This document shows positions 14,660-14,662 of a stretch of DNA of 14,662 bases, piece by piece. Origin of the DNA: Chitinophaga pinensis (GTDB taxonomy: Bacteria; Bacteroidota; Bacteroidia; Chitinophagales; Chitinophagaceae); contig CALQKL020000032.1 in the NCBI GenBank assembly GCA_943331145.2, positions 1 to 14,662 on the forward strand. The letters are read 5' to 3'. Below the pieces are notes generated by a model. It was not told the origin of the DNA and did not search any database. It saw only the letters and a list, made by a program, of their open reading frames with translations. Position 1 is the stretch's first letter. Every line of letters begins with the position of its first letter. The position numbers and the translations under genes were made by a program.

Positions 14660-14662
14660 AAG

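Overview
The window looks like chromosomal DNA of a low-GC member of the phylum Bacteroidota, probably of the Chitinophaga/Sphingobacteria side. The evidence is the AT-rich intergenic DNA, the lack of clear Shine-Dalgarno sequences, a TTTG/TAnnTTTG-type promoter, a secreted protein carrying Bacteroidota-type beta-sandwich and C-terminal modules, and a dxr-rseP gene pair. Species-level assignment cannot be made from the sequence alone. Most of the window is ordinary housekeeping DNA. The accessory-looking part is the first 6.4 kb.

Layout, left to right. A tRNA-Leu(CAA) gene (61-147) is followed by an attenuator-like hairpin with a T run. A gene-free stretch of about 420 bases follows. It holds three kinds of short repeat and then a near-consensus Bacteroidota promoter (521-551). 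That promoter drives a 1408-residue secreted protein (573-4799) with a signal peptide, an N-terminal beta-sandwich, three fibronectin-III-like repeats of exactly 121 codons each, a CehA/McbA-like PHP metallohydrolase domain, further beta domains and a dockerin-like calcium-binding C-terminal module. A perfect 14-bp inverted repeat then precedes a GH3-family acyl-acid amido synthetase (4931-6427). Next come dxr (MEP isoprenoid pathway) and rseP (site-2 intramembrane protease), which look like one operon. All of these are on the + strand.

From 9.4 kb onward everything is on the - strand, converging with rseP across a repeat-filled spacer. In transcription order these genes are panC (pantothenate synthesis), a flippase-like LPG_synthase_TM membrane protein, ppk1 (polyphosphate kinase) and a short Ppx/GppA phosphatase. 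The ppk-ppx pair makes and degrades polyphosphate. Both of its genes appear to start with TTG.

I did not find a convincing new multi-gene defence or biosynthetic system. The strongest leads are the large PHP surface protein and its C-terminal module, the GH3 enzyme with the palindrome in its leader, the shared TTG starts of ppk/ppx, and several families of short intergenic repeats. No CRISPR array, insertion sequence, integrase or rRNA was seen.
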